Shown: in pieces, positions 27,226 through 36,442 of the stretch | Layout of the letters: each line of letters starts with the position of its first letter | Position numbering within the stretch: the first letter of the stretch is position 1 | Source: Lacihabitans sp. CCS-44 | GTDB lineage: Bacteria; Bacteroidota; Bacteroidia; Cytophagales; Spirosomataceae | Assembly: GCF_024343735.1 (NCBI RefSeq) | Contig: NZ_RJUE01000002.1 | Location: 1 to 64,000, forward strand | Direction of reading: 5' to 3' | DNA length: 64,000 nucleotides | Position numbers and translations under genes: made by a program | Notes under the pieces: generated by a model | What the model saw: the letters and a program-made list of their open reading frames with translations, nothing else | Databases searched by the model: none | What the model was told of the DNA's origin: nothing

Positions 27226-28062
27226 ATGAGCGATAAATTAAATCTTGCTGGACTGTCCACAGAGGCATCTTCTAACCACGATAATCTTGAGAAAAAGACC
27301 GTGCTGGAAATCTTGAAAGGCATAAATGATGAAGATAAAACTGTGCCTTATGCCATAGGAAAGGTATTGCCTCAGATAGAAGTTTTGGTAGAAAAGGCAG
27401 TGGAAAGAATGCAAAAAGGCGGTCGTTTGTTCTACATCGGTGCAGGTACAAGTGGTAGATTGGGCATAGTGGATGCCTCTGAATGTCCACCCACTTATGG
27501 CGTTCCTCATGGTTTGGTAGTCGGAATTATTGCTGGGGGAGATTCGGCTATCAGAAAAGCTGTAGAAAATGCAGAAGACGATGCCGAACAAGCATGGAAG
27601 GATTTGTCGGTTTTTGATGTAAATGCCAATGATACTATAATCGGTATAGCTGCCTCAGGAAGAACGCCTTATGTAGTCGGAGGACTAAAATCGGCCAACG
27701 AAAACGGTCTATTGACAGGTTGTGTGGTTTGTAACGCCAACAGTGCAGTTGCGGCAGAAGCACAATTTCCAGTAGAAGTAGTTGTTGGGCCAGAATATGT
27801 GACGGGGTCTACTAGAATGAAGTCTGGAACAGCTCAAAAGCTAGTGTTGAATATGATTTCTACTTCGATTATGATAAAGCTAGGAAAAGTGCGTGGCAAC
27901 AAAATGGTGGATATGCAACTTAGCAATGAAAAACTGATTGAAAGAGGCATAAAGATGATTATGCATGAGATTGAAGTAGAATATGCTCTTGCTCAAGAAT
28001 TGCTTAAAACACATGGAAGTGTAAGAAAAGCCGTTGATTTTTATCAAAACAATAGCCAATGA
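27226..28062 (+). CDS. murQ: N-acetylmuramic acid 6-phosphate etherase
   Basis: A 278-residue SIS-domain enzyme that cleaves the lactyl ether of MurNAc-6-phosphate to give GlcNAc-6-phosphate in cell-wall recycling. Diagnostic motifs are GGRLFYIGAGTSGRLGIVDASECPP-type phosphosugar binding (residues about 66-90), NAEDDAEQAW, IGIAASGRTPYV and GSTRMKSGTAQKLVLNM. The length is close to the family norm, slightly short at the C-terminus. Its stop overlaps the next start (ATGA). No MurNAc kinase or transporter is adjacent. Confidence 0.95.
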   Translation: MSDKLNLAGLSTEASSNHDNLEKKTVLEILKGINDEDKTVPYAIGKVLPQIEVLVEKAVERMQKGGRLFYIGAGTSGRLGIVDASECPPTYGVPHGLVVGIIAGGDSAIRKAVENAEDDAEQAWKDLSVFDVNANDTIIGIAASGRTPYVVGGLKSANENGLLTGCVVCNANSAVAAEAQFPVEVVVGPEYVTGSTRMKSGTAQKLVLNMISTSIMIKLGKVRGNKMVDMQLSNEKLIERGIKMIMHEIEVEYALAQELLKTHGSVRKAVDFYQNNSQ

Positions 28063-29045
28063 TATGGTATTCATTTAATTGGTTTTCTGTAGCTACTCTA
28101 CGTAAATTTGAGTGGGCAAATCCTTATTTTTTCTGGTTATTTCTACTTATTCCCGTTTTATTTTTTCTAAAATGGGTTTTTAAATCTCAAAGAAAACAAA
28201 GTCTTGTCCTTTCGGTTAGCAATCTCTCCTTTCAAGCCTCTTTGTTCGTTTGGTTAAGGTATTTGGTGCCTTTCTTTTATATTTTAGGAATACTTTGCCT
28301 TGTTCTTGCTTTGGCGAGACCGCAGCTGGTCAATCAAAACAAAGAGAAGTATGCTGAGGGTATAGATATAGCTTTGGCTATTGATATTTCAGATTCGATG
28401 TTGGCCAAAGACTTACAACCCAACAGACTGGAAGCGGCAAAAAACATAGGTAAGGAATTTGTGGAAGGCAGAGCAAACGACAGGATTGCCTTAGTAGCGT
28501 TTGCAGGTGAAACCACCACCTTAAGCCCACTTACTACCGATTATGATTTATTAAAAGAATATCTGAATAGCTTGAATACCAGCCTTATAAAAACTTCAGG
28601 AACGGCTATAGGTATGGCATTGTCGTCATGTATAAACAAGCTTCGCGATGTGCCTAGTAAATCAAAAATAGCGATTATCATTAGCGATGGGGACAATACA
28701 ACAGGTGCCATAGCTCCAGAAATAGCCATAGAATTAGCCAAAACCTTTGGTATAAGAGTTTATACAATAGCTATTGGTAAAAACTCAGGCGAGGAAGTAA
28801 TTGATGAGAAAACATTAAAAATGTTAGCAGAAAAAGCAGACGGTCAATTTTTTAGAGCCACAGACAATGATGCCTTATCAAAAATATTTAGTCGTATAAA
28901 TCTTCTCGAAAAAACAATATTTAAGGATCAAGGAGTCAAAGATGTATCTGATTATTACTACATATATCTCAACTGGTCCATTCTCTTCTTTTTAGTTTCT
29001 CTATTTTTAAAATTTACTTTTTTGGGCAACATTTTGGAAGATTAA
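28059..29045 (+). CDS. BatA-like VWA-domain membrane protein
   Basis: A 328-residue aerotolerance-type protein. Two N-terminal membrane helices (about 24-42 and 63-85) precede a VWA domain with the MIDAS motif DISDS at 109-113 and the downstream IISDGDN; a last membrane helix is near 305-322. The usual partners (MoxR ATPase, DUF58 protein, BatB-E) are absent. Instead it is coupled to murQ by a 4-base overlap. Its function is inferred only as an envelope-associated metal-dependent adhesion/assembly protein. Confidence 0.82.
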   Translation: MIWYSFNWFSVATLRKFEWANPYFFWLFLLIPVLFFLKWVFKSQRKQSLVLSVSNLSFQASLFVWLRYLVPFFYILGILCLVLALARPQLVNQNKEKYAEGIDIALAIDISDSMLAKDLQPNRLEAAKNIGKEFVEGRANDRIALVAFAGETTTLSPLTTDYDLLKEYLNSLNTSLIKTSGTAIGMALSSCINKLRDVPSKSKIAIIISDGDNTTGAIAPEIAIELAKTFGIRVYTIAIGKNSGEEVIDEKTLKMLAEKADGQFFRATDNDALSKIFSRINLLEKTIFKDQGVKDVSDYYYIYLNWSILFFLVSLFLKFTFLGNILED

Positions 29046-29142
29046 TACCCAATTGTGTGATATTTTTCTTCTTTTTCTACAAAAGCGTCAAAATAATATT
29101 ATAATTCGAATAAAATACCTAAAAAGGCATTCGAAAATTTTA

Positions 29143-29150
29143 TAGGTTTG
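29143..29150 (+). promoter_or_regulatory. promoter -7 box before the ThuA-oxidoreductase gene
   Basis: TAGGTTTG matches TAnnTTTG exactly, 20 bases before the ATG at 29171. Confidence 0.5.
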
Positions 29151-29170
29151 TATTAACAACCTTAATAAAA

Positions 29171-31210
29171 ATGTTTAGAATACTTCTTCTTGCTTTATTG
29201 TGCGTTCAAATTTCGTTTGCACAAAAAACTAGTACCGAAAAACGAGTCCTCATATTTTCAAAAAATGCTGCTTGGGCATATAGACATGCTTCAATAGAAT
29301 TTGGAGCAAAAAAAGTCAAAGAATATTGTGAACAAAGAGGCATAAAAGCGGATATTTCTGAAGATGCCAGCTTGTTTAACGACGAAAACCTCAAAAAATA
29401 TAGTTCTTTGGTATTTCTAAGTGCCAATCAAGATATTTTTGATGCTGACCAAGAAGCTGCTTTACAACGTTATATACGTGCTGGAGGAGGTTTTGTTGGT
29501 ATTCACTCGTCGTCGGGTGTAGAGCGAAATTGGAAATGGTTCAATCAGATGCTTGGGGCGACTTTCAAGGTTCACCCACCCTACCAAGACGGAACAGTCA
29601 AAGTGATCGATAAAAAGCATCCTTCCACCAAAATGCTTCCTACGGAATGGAAAAGAACTGACGAATGGTATTTCTTTACTCCAATTACCAACAAATTAAA
29701 TGTTTTGATGGTTTTGGATTCCACGACTTTCAAGTCGAACGTTCACACGCAAAACTATCCAAACGCTTGGTATCATGATTTTGAAGGTGGTCGATCGTTT
29801 TATACTGCGGGTGGACACAGCGAAAAGGATTTCGAGGATCCATTATTTATGCAACATATTTTTGGAGGAATAACTTACGCCATCGGTAAAAACAAGATGT
29901 TAGACTATTCGAAAAACGCCAAATTTGAGAAAGCTCCAGCAAGAATAATTACATTGGATCCTGGACACTTTCATGCGGCTTTGGTTCAAAAAACTATGCT
30001 TGCAGGTCTGAATCCCGAAGTCCAAATTTATGCTCCGGCCGGAGAAGATTTAAACCAACATTTACAAAGAATAAATTCTTACAATAGTCGCAAGGAAGCT
30101 CCAACTTCTTGGAAGTCAAATACCTACACAGGTTCTGATTATTTCGAGAAAATGATTTCGGAGAAGAAAGGCGACATTGTGGTAATGGCAGGAAACAATG
30201 CCACAAAGACAGATGCTATATTAAAATCAGTGGAAGCTGGAATGAACGTATTGGCGGACAAACCCATGTGTATAAACACGGAGGGGTATGAAAAACTCAA
30301 AACAGCCTTCAAAGTAGCCAAAGAGAAGAATATTCTGTTGTACGATATCATGACTGAGCGGTCAGAAATCACTACCACTTTGCAAAGAGAACTTTCTATG
30401 ATGAAAGGTGTTTTTGGAGATTTATTGCAAGGAACCCCAGAAGACCCATCCATTATTAAAGAAAGTGTTCACCATTTCTTCAAGTATGTTTCTGGTAGCC
30501 CACTTATACGCCCACAGTGGTTTATGGATACCAAGCAACAAGGCGAAGGCATTGTGGATGTGACCACCCACTTGGTTGATTTGGCTCTTTGGGCAGCATT
30601 TCCTGAAACACCTTTGGATGTAAAAGATGCCAAAATTTTGGCCGCTAAACGTTGGCCAACAGAAATGACTTTAGACGAATTTGGAAAAATTACAGGAGCA
30701 AAAACATTTCCTGATTTCCTAAAAAAAGAGCTTAAAGATGGTAATACACTGAATGTTTTTGCCAATGGTGAAATAGATTTCAAGGTAAAAAATGTGCATT
30801 CTAAAGTAAAAGTGCTTTGGAATTATAGCACTGACAAGGGTGGCGATACGCACTATTCTATCATGAAAGGTTCACTTGGAAATATTGAAATCAAACAAGG
30901 TGAAGAAGAGAAATACACGCCCACTTTATACATCAAGAACTCCAAAATTTCTGAGGCAAATTTGAATGCAGAATTTGAAAAATTGAAGGCAAAATATCCA
31001 GGTATAAGTTTAGTTAAAACAGGAACTGACTACATCGTTGATATTCCCGCAAAATACAGAACGGGACACGAGGCTCATTTTGGAGAAGTGATGGAACGTT
31101 ACTTGAAATTTTACAAAGTAAATAACCTGCCTGATTGGGAAGTACCCAACATGCTTTTGAAATATTATATCACTACAAGTGCTTTAGAATTAGCCAATAA
31201 ACAAAAATGA
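29171..31210 (+). CDS. secreted ThuA domain / Gfo-Idh-like oxidoreductase fusion
   Basis: A 679-residue exported protein with a signal peptide (1-18, ending SFAQ). Residues about 24-240 form a ThuA glutamine-amidotransferase-like domain (VFLSANQDIFDADQEAALQRYI, GGGFVGIHSSSG, YTAGGHSEKDFED). Residues about 256-679 form a putative oxidoreductase with C-terminal family domain (LDPGHFHAALVQKTM, MNVLADKPMCIN, WFMDTKQQGEGIVDVTTHLVDL). It is probably a sugar-derivative oxidoreductase in the periplasm. The following SDR start overlaps its stop, so the two likely act in one pathway. Confidence 0.85.
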   Translation: MFRILLLALLCVQISFAQKTSTEKRVLIFSKNAAWAYRHASIEFGAKKVKEYCEQRGIKADISEDASLFNDENLKKYSSLVFLSANQDIFDADQEAALQRYIRAGGGFVGIHSSSGVERNWKWFNQMLGATFKVHPPYQDGTVKVIDKKHPSTKMLPTEWKRTDEWYFFTPITNKLNVLMVLDSTTFKSNVHTQNYPNAWYHDFEGGRSFYTAGGHSEKDFEDPLFMQHIFGGITYAIGKNKMLDYSKNAKFEKAPARIITLDPGHFHAALVQKTMLAGLNPEVQIYAPAGEDLNQHLQRINSYNSRKEAPTSWKSNTYTGSDYFEKMISEKKGDIVVMAGNNATKTDAILKSVEAGMNVLADKPMCINTEGYEKLKTAFKVAKEKNILLYDIMTERSEITTTLQRELSMMKGVFGDLLQGTPEDPSIIKESVHHFFKYVSGSPLIRPQWFMDTKQQGEGIVDVTTHLVDLALWAAFPETPLDVKDAKILAAKRWPTEMTLDEFGKITGAKTFPDFLKKELKDGNTLNVFANGEIDFKVKNVHSKVKVLWNYSTDKGGDTHYSIMKGSLGNIEIKQGEEEKYTPTLYIKNSKISEANLNAEFEKLKAKYPGISLVKTGTDYIVDIPAKYRTGHEAHFGEVMERYLKFYKVNNLPDWEVPNMLLKYYITTSALELANKQK

Positions 31211-31965
31211 CAAATCCTTTTTCATTAGAAAATAAAATCGCCTTGGTGACTGGCGGAGGTTCGGGTATTGGGTACGAAATTACCCGTTGTTTAAGAGATG
31301 CAGGAGCCAAAGTAATCATCACTGGTCGTAGAGAAAATATGTTGCAAGAAGCCGTAAAGGCCATTGGAGAAAATGTATTTTACGAAGTAAACGACGTAAC
31401 CGATCTCAGTAAAACTACAGAATTGGTCGAAAGCATTGCTCAGAAATATGGAGAGATTGATATTTTGGTAAATAATGCAGGCATAAATATGAAAAAGCCT
31501 GCCGTTGAAGTCACCGATGTAGAGTTTAACAATATTATTCAAACTAATTTGACTTCGGTTTTTGCTTTGAGTAGAGAAGTAGCCAAAAAAATGATAGAAC
31601 GTAAAACGGGTTCTATCATTATGATATCATCTATGGCAGGATATTATGGAATAGACAGAGTGCCAGCTTACACGGCTTCAAAAAGTGGTATCGAAGGACT
31701 TACAAAGGCCTTAGCATCAGACTGGTCCAAGTTTAATGTCAGGGTAAATGCTATAGCTCCTGGTTTTATAGAAACCGCCATGATGCAAACCGCCATGAAC
31801 TCAGACCCCGACCGTATGAACAAAGCCCTTGGACGCACACCCATGGCCAAGTTTGGCAAGCCAGCCGATATTGGTCATGCAGCAGTATTTCTAGCCTCAG
31901 GAGCCGCGTCATATATTACGGGAGTTTCTTTAAGAGTAGATGGTGGAAATGCCATTGGATTTTGA
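31207..31965 (+). CDS. SDR family oxidoreductase
   Basis: A 252-residue classical short-chain dehydrogenase. The cofactor motif TGGGSGIG is at about 15-22, NNAG near 89-92, the catalytic Ser in MISSMAG, and YTASK (Tyr and Lys) follows. The family ending SYITGVSLRVDGG is present. It resembles gluconate/glucose-type dehydrogenases; the exact substrate is not known. It overlaps the ThuA-oxidoreductase gene by four bases (ATGA). Confidence 0.92.
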   Translation: MTNPFSLENKIALVTGGGSGIGYEITRCLRDAGAKVIITGRRENMLQEAVKAIGENVFYEVNDVTDLSKTTELVESIAQKYGEIDILVNNAGINMKKPAVEVTDVEFNNIIQTNLTSVFALSREVAKKMIERKTGSIIMISSMAGYYGIDRVPAYTASKSGIEGLTKALASDWSKFNVRVNAIAPGFIETAMMQTAMNSDPDRMNKALGRTPMAKFGKPADIGHAAVFLASGAASYITGVSLRVDGGNAIGF

Positions 31966-32001
31966 TAGCATTTATACTTTAGCAAAACAAACCTTTCTTG
32001 T

Positions 32002-32457
32002 ATGTTTAAAGTATCAAGAACAAACTCATCAAATCCTGATTTTATAGTATTGGTAAAAAGACTAGATGCTTATCTGGCCATTACAGATGGAGACGAGCAT
32101 GCTTTTTATAACCAATTTAATAAAATAGATAAGATAAATCATGTAGTGGTCTTTTATGAGAATGACCTGGCCATTGCTTGTGGGGCTGTAAAGCAAGTGG
32201 AAACTTCAGCTACTTGGGAAATAAAACGGATGTTTGTTACTGATGAAATGCGTGGAAAAGGAATCGCTTCTATGCTTCTTCAAGAACTGGAGCTGTGGGC
32301 TAAAGACTTAAATGTCGAAAAATTAATTCTTGAAACAGGAAAAAGACAAGTGGAAGCAGTCGCCCTTTATCATAAAAATGGTTATGCAATCACGGAAAAT
32401 TTTGGCCAATATGTTGGTGTTGAAAATAGTATTTGTTTCGAAAAAATGCTAAAATAA
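32002..32457 (+). CDS. GNAT family N-acetyltransferase
   Basis: A 151-residue acetyltransferase. The acetyl-CoA binding motif A reads MFVTDEMRGKGIASMLLQELE at about 75-95 (the R/Q-x-x-G-x-G/A turn being RGKGIA). The later GKRQVEAVALYHKNGYAI is motif B. The acceptor is unknown. It is a single gene, 36 bases after the SDR. Confidence 0.9.
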   Translation: MFKVSRTNSSNPDFIVLVKRLDAYLAITDGDEHAFYNQFNKIDKINHVVVFYENDLAIACGAVKQVETSATWEIKRMFVTDEMRGKGIASMLLQELELWAKDLNVEKLILETGKRQVEAVALYHKNGYAITENFGQYVGVENSICFEKMLK

Positions 32458-32499
32458 GCATAATTTTTTCTTGGATTATTTATAGAATGTAATAATTGT

Positions 32500-32507
32500 T
32501 ATATTTG
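32500..32507 (+). promoter_or_regulatory. promoter -7 box before the sterol desaturase gene
   Basis: TATATTTG matches TAnnTTTG exactly, 26 bases before the ATG at 32534. Confidence 0.5.
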
Positions 32508-32533
32508 CTAAATAATATTATGCTTGCATACTA

Positions 32534-33802
32534 ATGGAAACTTACGCAAAGATTCTTCTTATAGCTTCTCCGATTTTTTTGTTTTTGGTTATGGCCGAAA
32601 AACTCTATGGATATCTGAGATTTAAGCATGAATTTAGAACTATGGACACTATATCTAGTCTTAGTTCGGGCTATACAAACACGCTTAAGGATGTTTTGGG
32701 ATTGAGTATTACCATCATTTCCTACAAATGGTTTTATGATCATGTGGCATTATTCGAGATAAAATCTACGATTTGGGTTTATATCATAGCTTTTATTGCA
32801 TTGGATTTTTCAGGTTATTGGGTGCACCGTTTAGCTCACGAAGTCAATTTCTTTTGGAACAAACACGCCATACACCATAGCAGTGAAGAATTCAATTTGG
32901 CGTGTGCATTGCGTCAGAGTATTTCTACTTTTGTTAATATCTTTACATTTTTTCTGATTCCTGCGGCCATTTTTGGTGTAAAACCTGAGGTAATCGGTAT
33001 TGTGGCTCCTATACAGTTATTTGCCCAGTTTTGGTACCATACGGTTTATATCGATAGAATGGGCTTTCTTGAAAAAATCATCGTAACGCCTTCGCACCAC
33101 AGGGTTCATCATGCTCTTAATCCAGAGTATTTAGATAAAAACCACGGGCAGATTTTTATCATTTGGGATAAACTTTTCGGTACTTTTCAAGAGGAATTAC
33201 CCAATCTAAAGCCTGTTTATGGCATAACGAGACCTATGGCGACGTGGAACCCGATAAAGATAAACTTTAAGCATCTCTGGTTATTGATTTTGGATGCTTG
33301 GAGGGCCGATTCTTGGAAAGATAAATTAAGAATTTGGTTTATGCCAACAGGCTGGCGTCCAGATGGTTTTGAAGAGAAATATCCTGTAGATAAAATTACA
33401 AATCCGTATAATTTCCAGAAATACACAACAGAGTTTTCCGTAGGAGCAAGAACATGGATTTGGGTGCAGTTTTACATAACCTTGGGCTTTTTATCTATTA
33501 TGTTTTACTATTTTGGAAATCTGTCTCTAACGCAGTTGTTGCTTTATGGCCTCATGATTTTCTTGAATATTTATGCTTATACCGAGTTCATGGATAAAAA
33601 CCCAAGCTTTTTGTTTTTTGAGCTCCTTAAGAATCTTTACGGGATCGGTATGATTGCTTTTACAGACTTTTGGAATCCATTATTCGAGCAATTAACTGTA
33701 TTGAAACCAATATTTTTGACCTATTTTATAGTCTCAACACTGGTTTCAATATATTATTTTAGGTCAAAAGAAGTTTTTGATTTAAAGGCTAAAACAGCTT
33801 AG
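32534..33802 (+). CDS. sterol desaturase / fatty acid hydroxylase family membrane protein
   Basis: A 422-residue di-iron membrane hydroxylase-like protein. The histidine clusters are HRLAHE (about 95-100), HAIHHSSEE (about 110-118) and SHHRVHHALNPEYLDKNHG, the canonical eight-His set. At least five hydrophobic segments are seen, with two extra C-terminal ones beyond the hydroxylase core. It acts on a lipid in the cytoplasmic membrane; the substrate is unknown. Its stop overlaps the convergent MFS gene by four bases. Confidence 0.88.
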   Translation: METYAKILLIASPIFLFLVMAEKLYGYLRFKHEFRTMDTISSLSSGYTNTLKDVLGLSITIISYKWFYDHVALFEIKSTIWVYIIAFIALDFSGYWVHRLAHEVNFFWNKHAIHHSSEEFNLACALRQSISTFVNIFTFFLIPAAIFGVKPEVIGIVAPIQLFAQFWYHTVYIDRMGFLEKIIVTPSHHRVHHALNPEYLDKNHGQIFIIWDKLFGTFQEELPNLKPVYGITRPMATWNPIKINFKHLWLLILDAWRADSWKDKLRIWFMPTGWRPDGFEEKYPVDKITNPYNFQKYTTEFSVGARTWIWVQFYITLGFLSIMFYYFGNLSLTQLLLYGLMIFLNIYAYTEFMDKNPSFLFFELLKNLYGIGMIAFTDFWNPLFEQLTVLKPIFLTYFIVSTLVSIYYFRSKEVFDLKAKTA

Positions 33803-35052
33803 TCCTCTAAATAATCCAAGTCCTTGTCGTGGGTTTCGGCTATGCTTAGGGTGGAGTAGAATCCGATTATATAAATTATTAGCCCCACAGATGCGGCAGC
33901 CCATATTACACCAAAATCAGGTTTCCAGAAGCCAAATAAAGTGGTCATTCCTGCTACTGAGCCTCTTACCATGTTAGGAACTGTAGTGGCCGCAGTGGCT
34001 CTCAAATTCGTTCCAAATTGTTCGGCACCCACGGTAACAAACATAGCCCAATAACCTGTCCAGAAACCCAACCAAACGCAAGTGGCATAAAGAGTAAACG
34101 CACTTTGCATACCTCCAAATAAGTAGAAAAGAACACCCAAAAGCGACATACCCATCATAAAAGCAATCGCTTTTTTACGTGAGGCTAACCAATGACTAAG
34201 GAATCCACTCAGGAAATCTCCTGCCGATATACCCACATAGGCCCACATGATGGCCAAGCCTGGTTCAACTTTCTCAGTAAAACCGAAGGTTTCACCAAAT
34301 TGATTGCTGAGATATACCAAAATACCTATGCAAAACCAGGTAGGTAAACCAATGCCAATACACCTCAAATATTTTGTAAATCTGTTCCAATCCGTAAAAA
34401 AAGCAAAGAAATTTCCCTTTGACACATGGGCTTTATTAGTGATGCTTTTATACATACCCGACTCCAAAACTCCAACCCTTAGCAACAAAAGCAAGAACCC
34501 CATTCCGCCACCTATGAAGTAAGCGATTGTCCAGTCACCTGATAGTTTTACCGTAAATGTGGCAACAACTGCACCCAAAAGACCAACTCCAGCAACCAAT
34601 GAAGTTCCTTTTGCCCTCAGATGTTTTGGCAATGCCTCCGAAACCAAAGTAATACCCGCTCCGAGCTCTCCAGCCAAGCCAATACCGGCTAAAAACCTCA
34701 ACCATTTATAAGCTTCTACTTTGTCTACAAAGTCCATTTGGGGTATGAAACCACAAAAAATATTGGCCAAAGAATAGGTGATTATCGAACCAAACAGTAC
34801 GGAAAGCCTACCTTTTTTGTCTCCCAATGTTCCCCAAAGAATACCACCAATCAGTAGTCCAATCATTTGGATATTAATGATACTTGTTCCTATGGTATCT
34901 ACTTCTTGTTTATTTAATCCAAGGCTTTCAAGACTGGGAATCCGCACAATTCCAAAAAGTTGTAAATCATAAATATCTACGAAGTAGCCCAATGCGGCCA
35001 CAATAACGGGCATACTAAATAAGTGCTGAAGGTCTGATTTTTCGTTTTTCAT
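33799..35052 (-). CDS. MFS transporter
   Basis: A 417-residue major facilitator with about twelve hydrophobic segments. The loop motif GTLGDKKGRLSVLFGS (about 59-74) is the MFS motif A, and ELGAGITLVSEALPKHLRAKG is the conserved TM4-TM5 region typical of sugar/organic-acid (SP-like or AAHS-like) carriers. The substrate cannot be inferred from context. A short 35-base gap separates it from upp upstream on the same strand, so cotranscription is possible. Confidence 0.88.
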   Translation of the reverse strand: MKNEKSDLQHLFSMPVIVAALGYFVDIYDLQLFGIVRIPSLESLGLNKQEVDTIGTSIINIQMIGLLIGGILWGTLGDKKGRLSVLFGSIITYSLANIFCGFIPQMDFVDKVEAYKWLRFLAGIGLAGELGAGITLVSEALPKHLRAKGTSLVAGVGLLGAVVATFTVKLSGDWTIAYFIGGGMGFLLLLLRVGVLESGMYKSITNKAHVSKGNFFAFFTDWNRFTKYLRCIGIGLPTWFCIGILVYLSNQFGETFGFTEKVEPGLAIMWAYVGISAGDFLSGFLSHWLASRKKAIAFMMGMSLLGVLFYLFGGMQSAFTLYATCVWLGFWTGYWAMFVTVGAEQFGTNLRATAATTVPNMVRGSVAGMTTLFGFWKPDFGVIWAAASVGLIIYIIGFYSTLSIAETHDKDLDYLED

Positions 35053-35087
35053 TCTAGGGTATTATAATTTTAGGGTACTTTCTTGTT

Positions 35088-35732
35088 CTATATTTTCACG
35101 CCAAAAGCTAGATCGCCAGCGTCGCCGAGTCCTGGTACGATATATGATTTTGTATTGAGTTCGGGGTCTATGTCGCCTATCCAAAGTTTGCACTCTGGCA
35201 TACGGGCGTTGATGTATCTTACTCCTCTTTCGCTGGCTACAACGGAAACAATGTGTGTTTTGGCTGGAATTCCAAATCTTAGAAGTGCGTGATAAGCTTT
35301 TTCTAATGATTTACCAGTGGCCAACATGGGGTCACAGATGATGAGGGTTTTACCTTGTAAACTAGGGCTGCTAATATAGTCCATTTCAATCTCGAAATCC
35401 TCTTTGGCGTCATGAACACCACGATATGCTCCTATAAATGCACTGTCGGATTTATCAAAGAAATTTAACAAACCTTGGTGCAATGGCATGGCTGCACGCA
35501 AAACGGTAACAATAATCGGATATTCGCCAAGGATTGATGATTCTTTGGTACCAAGTGAAGTTTCGGTTTTAGAGTTTACAAAAGACAAAGATTTAGAAAT
35601 TTCATAGGCAAAAATTTCACCTAATCTTTCAAGATTTCTTCGAAACCTCATGGTGTCTTTTTGAATGCTTTTGTCACGTAATTCGCTAAGGAAATTATTG
35701 GCGATAGAGTTTTGCTCGGCTAATACCCACAT
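35088..35732 (-). CDS. upp: uracil phosphoribosyltransferase
   Basis: A 214-residue enzyme converting uracil and PRPP to UMP in pyrimidine salvage. The family motifs are VTVLRAAMPLHQGLLNFF, the PRPP-binding ICDPMLATGKSL (about 131-142), and the C-terminal uracil-binding PGLGDAGDLAFG. A -7 box lies 20 bases before the start. Confidence 0.94.
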   Translation of the reverse strand: MWVLAEQNSIANNFLSELRDKSIQKDTMRFRRNLERLGEIFAYEISKSLSFVNSKTETSLGTKESSILGEYPIIVTVLRAAMPLHQGLLNFFDKSDSAFIGAYRGVHDAKEDFEIEMDYISSPSLQGKTLIICDPMLATGKSLEKAYHALLRFGIPAKTHIVSVVASERGVRYINARMPECKLWIGDIDPELNTKSYIVPGLGDAGDLAFGVKI

Positions 35733-35751
35733 TTGAATGTTATTGTTTCAA

Positions 35752-35759
35752 CAAAAATA
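35752..35759 (-). promoter_or_regulatory. promoter -7 box for upp
   Basis: CAAAAATA on the plus strand reads TATTTTTG on the minus strand, an exact TAnnTTTG match, 20 bases before the upp start codon. Confidence 0.5.
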
Positions 35760-35826
35760 GCAAAATACTTTATTCTCATTCTATTTCCAGAAAAAACAAA
35801 TCGAAATTTCAGGGGCCGTAAAAACA

Positions 35827-35857
35827 AAACCTCTTTTTCGGTAAGAAAAAGAGGTTT
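35827..35857 (-). terminator. terminator after rpsJ
   Basis: A perfect 13-bp stem: AAACCTCTTTTTC (35827-35839) with GAAAAAGAGGTTT (35845-35857) and a five-base loop. On the minus strand it is followed by TTTTG TTTTT. It separates rpsJ from upp. Confidence 0.88.
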
Positions 35858-35881
35858 CTAAAATGTCGATTCTTTCGAAAA

Positions 35882-36187
35882 CTACACTTTGATTTCAACG
35901 TCAACACCTGCCGGTAGTTCCAATTTCATAAGTGCATCTACAGTTTTAGGACTTGCAGAGTAGATATCTATCAATCTCTTGTAAGTACAAAGCTGGAATT
36001 GCTCTCTTGATTTTTTTGAAACGTGAGGAGAACGTAAAACTGTGAATTTCTCAACACGAGTAGGCAACGGAATTGGTCCACTGACTGTAGCTCCTGTAGA
36101 TTTTACTGCTTTAACGATTTTCTCAGATGAGTTATCAACCAACATGTGGTCGAAAGACTTTAATTTAATTCTGATCTTTTGTGACAT
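35882..36187 (-). CDS. rpsJ: 30S ribosomal protein S10
   Basis: A 101-residue small-subunit protein, also the NusE antitermination partner. It begins [18 protein letters not shown] and contains [20 protein letters not shown] and [16 protein letters not shown], all diagnostic. The ATG at 36187 is chosen; an upstream in-frame extension has no S10 similarity. It is unusual in standing alone: S10 normally heads the rplC-rplD-rplW ribosomal cluster, often after fusA. Here the flanks are upp and ispE, and rpsJ has its own promoter and terminator. Confidence 0.97.
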   Translation of the reverse strand: MSQKIRIKLKSFDHMLVDNSSEKIVKAVKSTGATVSGPIPLPTRVEKFTVLRSPHVSKKSREQFQLCTYKRLIDIYSASPKTVDALMKLELPAGVDVEIKV

Positions 36188-36261
36188 TTGGTTCAGATTT
36201 TTTTGGTGAAAAATAAGCCTGCGAAAGAACCATTTACTCCGACAAGCCAAAAATTGGAGTG

Positions 36262-36292
36262 CAAAATTAAGTATAATTCTTTAATCACAAAA
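36262..36292 (-). promoter_or_regulatory. promoter for rpsJ
   Basis: On the minus strand TTTTG (36288-36292) is followed after 18 bases by TAATTTTG (36262-36269). This is a close match to the Bacteroidota TTTG-N19-TAnnTTTG promoter. It predicts a leader of roughly 65-70 bases. Confidence 0.7.
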
Positions 36293-36442
36293 GTTTTAGG
36301 GAGAATCAATTTTTTAAATCATATTTTCTATATTATCCTTAAACCTAATCTCTCAAGTTTGTGCAATCACAAACTTTCTCGAGCATTAATTCATTTCTTT
36401 GATTCACAAAGCCCTTTTCATAAATTTGCCAAAAATAATTTT

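Noticed and set aside
36188-36250. 21-codon N-terminal extension of rpsJ
   Set aside because: S10 proteins start at the MSQKIRIKL motif; the extension has no family similarity.
36188-36442. N-terminal extension of the ispE frame back to 36188
   Set aside because: The extension has no similarity to the kinase family, overlaps the rpsJ promoter on the other strand, and the family start motif begins at 36443.
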